Below, in pieces: positions 1 through 7,292 of a stretch of 7,292 bases of DNA. The DNA is taken from NCBI GenBank assembly GCA_014380705.1, contig JACMJI010000399.1, positions 1 through 7,292 of the forward strand, written 5' to 3'. The notes under the pieces were generated by a model. That model had not been told where the DNA came from. It saw only the letters and a list, made by a program, of their open reading frames with translations, and did not search any database. Source of the DNA: Gorillibacterium sp. (lineage in GTDB: Bacteria; Bacillota; Bacilli; Paenibacillales; NBRC-103111). Made by a program: the position numbers and the translations under genes. The number at the start of each line of letters is the position of its first letter. Within the stretch, counting starts at the first letter, position 1.

Positions 1-215
1 AATATATACAAGAAACTTTACTCTCTTATTGTGGTAAAGTCAATTAAACCGCACCCCTGGAATCCTGTTAATTCGATGTTAAAACAAAAGATAAACGTCT
101 CACGGCATCCCGTAAGTGCGTGTTTACTGGCGCTAACTTGAAGGTCACATTTTGCATTATGAGATCACAAAAAGAAGGCTCATACAGAAGAAACAATGGA
201 ATTGCTCGCTGATCA
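1..215. other. Left-edge stretch with no supported gene
   Basis: This lies just downstream of the arsR-type gene. I see no gene here that I can support. A 7-bp perfect inverted repeat (ACTTTAC at 15-21, GTAAAGT at 34-40, 12-base loop) is present but has no run of T beside it, so it is not a clear terminator. A 19-codon frame starts in a TAATG overlap with the regulator's stop (ATG at 214-216) but ends quickly and resembles nothing I know. Confidence 0.5.
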
Positions 216-551
216 TTACGTTTCTTTTCGATATCCCTCAAGTAGAGTGATCGCATTTACAAGATGATTATCAAAAATCTTTTTGGCTACAGCAAGCAAG
301 TCTTTAATCAGTGGGTCGCGTAAAGAATAAATCACTGATGTGCCATCTTTCACAGTGTTCACCAAGTTCTTATTCCTAAGTACAGACAGCTGCTGAGAAA
401 CAGCGGATCCTTCCGAGCCTAGTATAGCTTGCAGCTCGTTTACGTTCTTCTCACCCTCGCCTAACAGCTCAAGAATGCGTATTCTCATCGGATGAGCCAA
501 TGCTTTAAAGAAATCTGCTTTAAACTGCTGAAGCTGAGCTGCGTTATTCAT
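216..551 (-). CDS. ArsR/SmtB-family winged-helix transcriptional repressor
   Basis: This 111-aa protein has the compact size and layout of the ArsR/SmtB family, which are dimeric DNA-binding repressors. Visible signs are the opening helix with FFKALAHPMRIRILELL (about residues 14-30), a helix-turn-helix with recognition helix SAVSQQLSVLRNKNLV (about 49-64), and a beta-wing with VKDGTSVIYSL (about 67-77). There is no cysteine at all, so the CxC-type arsenic/cadmium site is absent. The helix-5 region (about 80-100) has only scattered Asp and one His, not the DxH/HxxH zinc site of CzrA-like proteins. It is therefore probably a metal-independent member; its signal is unknown. The ATG at 549-551 has a good SD, AAGGGG at 560-565, with 8 bases between. 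No co-transcribed transporter follows inside the window, although many family members sit beside one. Confidence 0.93.
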   Translation of the reverse strand: MNNAAQLQQFKADFFKALAHPMRIRILELLGEGEKNVNELQAILGSEGSAVSQQLSVLRNKNLVNTVKDGTSVIYSLRDPLIKDLLAVAKKIFDNHLVNAITLLEGYRKET

Positions 552-576
552 GTGAATTACCCCTTATTCGGTTCAG

Positions 577-605
577 ATAATATAGCTATCATAGCACAGT
601 GCTGT
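577..605 (-). promoter_or_regulatory. Probable promoter of the arsR-type gene
   Basis: Reading leftward, the AT-rich box TATTAT (577-582) or TATATT (579-584) could be the -10 element. It lies 11-27 bases upstream of the SD and start codon. The -35 position (about 600-607) reads ACAGCA or GTACAG, a poor match to consensus. This is inferred from position and base composition only. Confidence 0.4.
585..603. promoter_or_regulatory. Two overlapping palindromes, possible repressor operator
   Basis: GCTATCATAGC (585-595) is a perfect 5-1-5 palindrome and AGCACAGTGCT (593-603) is a second perfect 5-1-5 palindrome sharing three bases with it. Both lie between the presumed -10 and -35 of the arsR-type gene. 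Binding there would block its promoter, and negative autoregulation is common in this family. That the gene's own product binds here is inference. Confidence 0.4.
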
Positions 606-616
606 ACGCGGGGATA

Positions 617-704
617 TTAGCGATCATTTTGAGCGCTAAATCGGGGGTTGGGGGCGCTGGGGGCTAAATAGTGCTCAAAATGAGCGCTATTTGGCTCGGT
701 GCGG
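617..704. repeat. Double-hairpin repeat, copy 1
   Basis: This 88-base unit contains two small hairpins separated by a G-rich stretch. Hairpin A (617-639) pairs TTAGCGATCA with TGAGCGCTAA around a TTT loop, with one mismatch. Hairpin B (666-692) pairs AAATAGTGCTCA with TGAGCGCTATTT around an AAA loop, with one G-T wobble. A and B are also roughly reverse complements of each other, so the whole unit can fold as one long stem. The middle has three G5 tracts (643-647, 650-654, 659-663). The unit ends in GGCTCGGTGCGG. This resembles REP/BIME-type or small non-autonomous dispersed repeats; no open frame is evident within it. Confidence 0.85.
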
Positions 705-729
705 TCCCGTGGGGCTGTTTTTGGAGGAT

Positions 730-817
730 TTAGCGATAATTTTGAGCGCTAAATTGGGGGTTGGGGCCGCTGTGAGCCAAATAGTGCTCAAAATGAGCGC
801 TATTTGGCTCGGTGCGG
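730..817. repeat. Double-hairpin repeat, copy 2
   Basis: This is a direct copy of the unit at 617-704, without gaps, 113 bases further on: 82 of 88 bases match by eye, and 25 unrelated or weakly related bases lie between the copies. Hairpin B (779-805) is identical in both copies, while changes fall in hairpin A and in the G-rich middle, where the third G5 tract is lost. Perfect conservation of hairpin B points to that part being the constrained or most recently copied piece. Confidence 0.85.
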
Positions 818-877
818 CGCTTGTATGTTTTGTTTGGTGGGGTTGATGGGGTTTTTAGTTTAATCACATCAAATATT

Positions 878-925
878 AATAACACTAAATTCCCCATTTG
901 GTGCTACAGGGAATTTAGTGCTATT
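878..925. terminator. 12-bp perfect hairpin, possible bidirectional terminator
   Basis: CACTAAATTCCC (883-894) and GGGAATTTAGTG (909-920) form a perfect 12-bp stem with a 14-base loop. After one mismatch the stem extends by AATA/TATT (878-881, 922-925). It lies about 95 bases behind the phosphotransferase stop, so it could end the leftward lacZ operon. However, the bases after the stem in that direction are AT-rich without a clean T-run, and the stem is AT-rich. Its TTTAGTGCTATTT edge resembles the arms of the nearby double-hairpin repeats, so it may instead be a diverged repeat. Confidence 0.45.
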
Positions 926-928
926 TTA

Positions 929-1018
929 GAGACTGCCGGCTAGTAAGTCACTATTGATAACCTTGAAATTAAGGAAACGTTCGTCTGGAAATCGGCGAGT
1001 AAGCTGCTTTTGATATTC
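929..1018 (-). other. In-frame 30-codon continuation behind the phosphotransferase TAG stop
   Basis: Directly after the TAG at 1019-1021, the same frame stays open for 30 codons until TAA at 926-928. The translation begins EYQKQLTRRFPDERFLNF and ends LLAGSL, with charged, protein-like composition. The piece RFPDERFL echoes RFL/YERFL at the end of the phosphotransferase: 962-985 matches 1019-1042 at 18 of 24 bases. It could be an old C-terminal tail cut off by a stop mutation, a readthrough extension, or chance. An open run of this length is not rare by chance. Confidence 0.35.
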
Positions 1019-1975
1019 CTAGGACTTAAGAAAGCGTTCGTACCCTTGCTGGAAGTTCACAAACGTCCACTTGACGTGATCCTGATTCTCATACTGGCGA
1101 TATTCACATTCAATCACGAGGATTAAATCCAGGTAAAGATCGTAGAGGGCCCTTCTTGTTCGCTCAGCTTTGGTGACACTCGCTCTTCCATATCCTTCAT
1201 CAAAAGCAGCAGATTGTGAAAAATGACCAAAATAATATTCGATCAGCGGGTCTCCCCAGATTGCCCGTTCAAAATCAATAATGCCGGCAATTTGACCCTC
1301 ATGAATGATGATATTGCCATCCCAAAGATCCCAGTGCACCAAATGAGCTTCCTTTACTTCATCCAAAGCTGACATTCGCTTCTCAATTTCCTGCTCGATT
1401 TCCAGGTAAGGTACAGGCAACTGAACCCCTGCTTCTTTCCCATCCGTTAGAACCCCAAAGATCAGATCCCGAAAAGCTTCAGACCACGTTTCTTTCAGCC
1501 CCGTCTCCGCATGAAAATAACCAAACTTGTCCCCGATGCAATCATTGATCTGTCGATTGTATTGACCCAACTGCCGATGAATCTGGTCAAGCTGCTCCTT
1601 CGTTAAAGACTCCTTTGCTTTAACTAAAGGGGTACCTTCAATAAATGACATAATAAAATACTCAGACGAAATCAAGGTGCACTCCGAATCATAGATGTAG
1701 ACGTGGGGGATCGGCAATCCGCCTTTATCCTCAAGCAATCGAATGGCTTCGACTTCGGTTCGCATATTGTCTTTCTCACAGCGCATCAAAGGTTTATCTT
1801 TGCTTGGAGCTACCTTGAGAACAACCTTTCGGCCATCCTCAAGCTTTAAGATATAGGCTATATTCGCCCAACCCTCAGTAAGCTCCACCGCAGATTGGTA
1901 GGTTTGTTTAAATGCATGCTGTACGATGACTTGCAGCTCAGCCTCCGTCAGCTTACTTTTATTGAAGCTCTCCAT
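1019..1975 (-). CDS. APH-family phosphotransferase (aminoglycoside/choline-kinase-like fold)
   Basis: This is a cytosolic, probably ATP-dependent small-molecule phosphotransferase of about 318 aa. The kinase-like fold is visible: the nucleotide-binding lysine in VVLKVAP (about K54), a following acidic helix (TEVEAIRLLE), the hinge region EYFIMSFIEG, the Brenner catalytic loop HWDLWDGN (H214, D216, N221) and the metal-binding DFE (D234-E236). I chose ATG 1973-1975 because GAGGAG at 1985-1990 sits 9 bases before it. An upstream in-frame ATG at 1997-1999 would add 8 residues but has its nearest purine-rich site about 16 bases away. The gene follows lacZ by 32 bases (8 with the longer start), so the two are probably co-transcribed. 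Its substrate cannot be read from sequence. The family includes antibiotic kinases, but also many metabolic kinases, so resistance should not be assumed. Confidence 0.9.
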   Translation of the reverse strand: MESFNKSKLTEAELQVIVQHAFKQTYQSAVELTEGWANIAYILKLEDGRKVVLKVAPSKDKPLMRCEKDNMRTEVEAIRLLEDKGGLPIPHVYIYDSECTLISSEYFIMSFIEGTPLVKAKESLTKEQLDQIHRQLGQYNRQINDCIGDKFGYFHAETGLKETWSEAFRDLIFGVLTDGKEAGVQLPVPYLEIEQEIEKRMSALDEVKEAHLVHWDLWDGNIIIHEGQIAGIIDFERAIWGDPLIEYYFGHFSQSAAFDEGYGRASVTKAERTRRALYDLYLDLILVIECEYRQYENQDHVKWTFVNFQQGYERFLKS

Positions 1976-1984
1976 GATTCGTTG

Positions 1985-1990
1985 CTCCTC
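1985..1990 (-). promoter_or_regulatory. SD that decides the phosphotransferase start
   Basis: GAGGAG on the minus strand lies 9 bases ahead of the ATG at 1973-1975. It falls inside the coding frame of the longer start at 1999, so it argues for the shorter protein. Confidence 0.65.
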
Positions 1991-2007
1991 GAAATCCATC
2001 TATTACA

Positions 2008-6122
<4,115 letters not shown>

Positions 6123-6148
6123 ATATGATTGAGGACTAAAATTTATTA

Positions 6149-6178
6149 CTGACGTTGGAACGATAATAGTAATATAAT
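6149..6178 (+). promoter_or_regulatory. Promoter of the two-component operon
   Basis: TATAAT at 6173-6178 is a perfect -10. CTGACG at 6149-6154 matches the -35 at 4 of 6 positions with an 18-base spacer. Transcription would start near 6185, giving a very short leader before the SD at 6198. This makes the regulator and kinase genes independent of the araC-type gene upstream. Confidence 0.6.
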
Positions 6179-6197
6179 TCATATAGGAACAATAGAT

Positions 6198-6202
6198 AGG
6201 AG
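6198..6202 (+). promoter_or_regulatory. SD overlapping the GTG start of the response regulator
   Basis: AGGAG occupies 6198-6202, so its last base is the first base of the GTG start codon at 6202-6204. An SD cannot serve a start it overlaps. Its ideal distance (8 bases) points to the in-frame ATC at 6211-6213. A weaker AGGAA at 6185-6189 lies 12 bases before the GTG. Confidence 0.6.
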
Positions 6203-6912
6203 TGTTCACTATCCATAAAAAAATCTTGATTGTCGATGATGATGATTCCATTATTAAGATTACGAAACTTTATTTGACCAAAAGCGGGTATGACGTTGAA
6301 GAAGCTTATAACGGAGCAGAAGCGCTAAATAAAATAAATTCTGGTCATTTCGATTTAATCGTGCTCGATCTCATGCTCCCTATCGTGGACGGGAAAGCAG
6401 TATGCCGCCAAATGAGAGAAAACCATAATCTTACTCCAATCATTATGTTAACTGCTCGAGCCGAAGTTGATGAGCGAATCGAAGGTTTGCGCATGGGAGC
6501 CGATGATTATTTGGTTAAGCCCTTTGATCCCAATGAACTTCTAGCGCGCATGGAATCCATATTTCGCAGGCAGGATCAAACGCTTACCGTGAGTAATGGG
6601 GATCCCATGAATGTACTTAGCATCGGAAACTTTTCTTTAGCTATGGATTCATTCACAGCATCTATAAACGCAACTCCTATATCCTTAACGCGACGTGAAT
6701 TCGAGTTGCTTTCCTTTCTGGTTCAACACTCTGGAAAAGTACATACAAGAGAGAAATTAATTTCTCAAATTTGGGGTTGGGATTTTGATGGAGAGGACCG
6801 GGTGGTGGACTTGTACATCCAGCGGATCCGGCACAAAATGGGTCCTGGAAGCGGTTGGAGTTTAACTACAGTGTGGGGCGTCGGTTATAAATTCGAGGCA
6901 ACCTCATGTTGA
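6202..6912 (+). CDS. OmpR/PhoB-family response regulator
   Basis: This 236-aa DNA-binding regulator is switched by phosphorylation from a sensor kinase. The receiver domain (about 5-120) shows the acidic pocket D12-D13 in ILIVDDDD, the phospho-acceptor D56 in LIVLDLMLP, T84 in IMLTAR and K106 in VKPFDP. The winged-helix DNA-binding domain (about 138-233) shows LTRREFELLSFL, the recognition helix region DGEDRVVDLYIQRIRHKM and WGVGYKF. The coordinates use GTG 6202, the only standard start in place. An SD overlaps it, and a start at ATC 6211 would give the typical N-terminus xHKKILIVDDD. The sensor kinase gene overlaps the end of this gene by 7 bases, indicating coupled translation. The target genes and signal are not readable here. 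Confidence 0.95.
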   Translation: MFTIHKKILIVDDDDSIIKITKLYLTKSGYDVEEAYNGAEALNKINSGHFDLIVLDLMLPIVDGKAVCRQMRENHNLTPIIMLTARAEVDERIEGLRMGADDYLVKPFDPNELLARMESIFRRQDQTLTVSNGDPMNVLSIGNFSLAMDSFTASINATPISLTRREFELLSFLVQHSGKVHTREKLISQIWGWDFDGEDRVVDLYIQRIRHKMGPGSGWSLTTVWGVGYKFEATSC

Positions 6913-7292
6913 ATTCAATATTCATGAAGTGGCTGACCGCATCCATTGCCATAACCATTAGCATTCTCTTGATCCTTACTATAAGTATCAGTTGGCTGGT
7001 GCAGCGAGACTTTTACCAGCAGGGCTTGCAACGGTTAAATCAACAAGCCTTGGCCGTGGAACAAGCGTATGAACAGTTACAAACAGGAGCCATTACACAA
7101 TCAGCGTTTCAGGTAGAAATGAAACAAATCAAGAAGAATGCTGACGTGGAAATAAGTATTATTGGCAAAAAAGTTAATTATTTAAAAAAAGACGTATATG
7201 AAGTCGCCGTACGTCCAAATATTAAAAACTGGAGTTCCTACATCGGCAAGGACAACCGCATCCAGAAGATAGCAAGGTTTCAGAACCATGAT
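6906..7292 (+). CDS. Sensor histidine kinase, N-terminal part (cut by window edge)
   Basis: The frame opens at ATG 6906-6908, inside the last codons of the response regulator gene, and stays open for 129 codons to the window end. GAGG at 6895-6898 lies 7 bases before it. The translation begins MLNSIFMKWLTASIAIT and has one strong membrane segment (about residues 9-32), followed by about 95 mostly polar residues that would face outside as a sensing domain. The second membrane segment, HAMP, His-box and ATPase domains expected for the class lie beyond the window. The kinase call rests on the position behind an OmpR-type regulator, the overlap and the topology. No kinase motif is visible, so the type is probable rather than proven. 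Confidence 0.85.
   Translation, partial: MLNSIFMKWLTASIAITISILLILTISISWLVQRDFYQQGLQRLNQQALAVEQAYEQLQTGAITQSAFQVEMKQIKKNADVEISIIGKKVNYLKKDVYEVAVRPNIKNWSSYIGKDNRIQKIARFQNHD

Larger units (their letters stand above)
552..1018. other. 467-base intergenic stretch rich in hairpin repeats
   Basis: No independent gene is supported between the arsR-type gene and the phosphotransferase gene. The stretch holds the arsR promoter and palindromes (577-605), two 88-base double-hairpin repeats (617-704, 730-817), a G-rich run around 834-851, a separate hairpin (878-925), and a 30-codon in-frame continuation behind the phosphotransferase stop (929-1018). It is downstream of one leftward gene and upstream of another. 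Confidence 0.8.

Noticed and set aside
15..40. ACTTTAC/GTAAAGT inverted repeat as arsR terminator
   Set aside because: Only 7 bp with a 12-base loop, AT-rich, far from the stop (about 176 bases) and no T-run.
68..256. 62-codon minus-strand frame overlapping the 3' end of the arsR-type gene
   Set aside because: Its start lies inside the regulator gene without a suitable SD, the translation resembles no known family, and the overlap of 41 bases is not typical.
617..925. CRISPR array
   Set aside because: Only two long repeats with internal hairpins and one 25-base gap; no regular repeat-spacer pattern and no cas genes.
1019..1975. Calling the phosphotransferase an antibiotic-resistance gene
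   Set aside because: Only family-level motifs are visible; no subgroup hallmark of a named aminoglycoside or macrolide kinase can be recognised, and many family members are metabolic.

Overview
The window looks like chromosomal DNA from a low-to-moderate GC Firmicute, most likely Paenibacillus or a close relative. This is inferred from strong purine-rich Shine-Dalgarno (SD) sites, the AraC-type regulator divergent from a glycoside hydrolase family 2 (GH2) beta-galactosidase, and intergenic hairpin repeats built on a TGAGCGCT core. No search could be run, so the taxon is tentative. There are six protein-coding genes, one of them cut by the right edge. No RNA genes, insertion sequences, CRISPR arrays or phage genes were seen.

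Left part (1-1018): a small ArsR/SmtB-type repressor gene reads leftward (216-551). It has its own promoter and two short overlapping palindromes that could be an autoregulatory operator. Between it and the next gene lies a 467-base gene-free stretch. This holds two copies of an 88-base double-hairpin repeat (617-704 and 730-817, 82/88 identical), a separate 12-bp perfect hairpin (878-925), and a 30-codon open stretch (929-1018) that continues the reading frame of the phosphotransferase gene past its stop.

Middle part (1019-6122): lacZ (2008-5061, 1017 aa, all main GH2 catalytic residues visible) and an APH-family phosphotransferase gene read leftward as a likely two-gene operon. A 122-base regulatory gap separates lacZ from a divergent araC-type gene (5184-6122). 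The gap has a lacZ promoter with a perfect -10 but almost no -35, and a palindrome covering the -35 region. That is the expected layout for activation of lacZ by the AraC-type protein on a galactoside-related signal.

Right part (6123-7292): a two-component pair reads rightward from its own promoter: an OmpR/PhoB-type response regulator and, overlapping its stop, the N-terminus of a membrane sensor histidine kinase. The regulator's start is unusual, because its SD overlaps the only annotatable start codon (GTG) and is ideally spaced from an ATC codon.

Most of the window is ordinary. I do not see convincing evidence of a wholly new system. The best second-look items are the double-hairpin repeat, the in-frame extension behind the phosphotransferase stop, and the response-regulator start.
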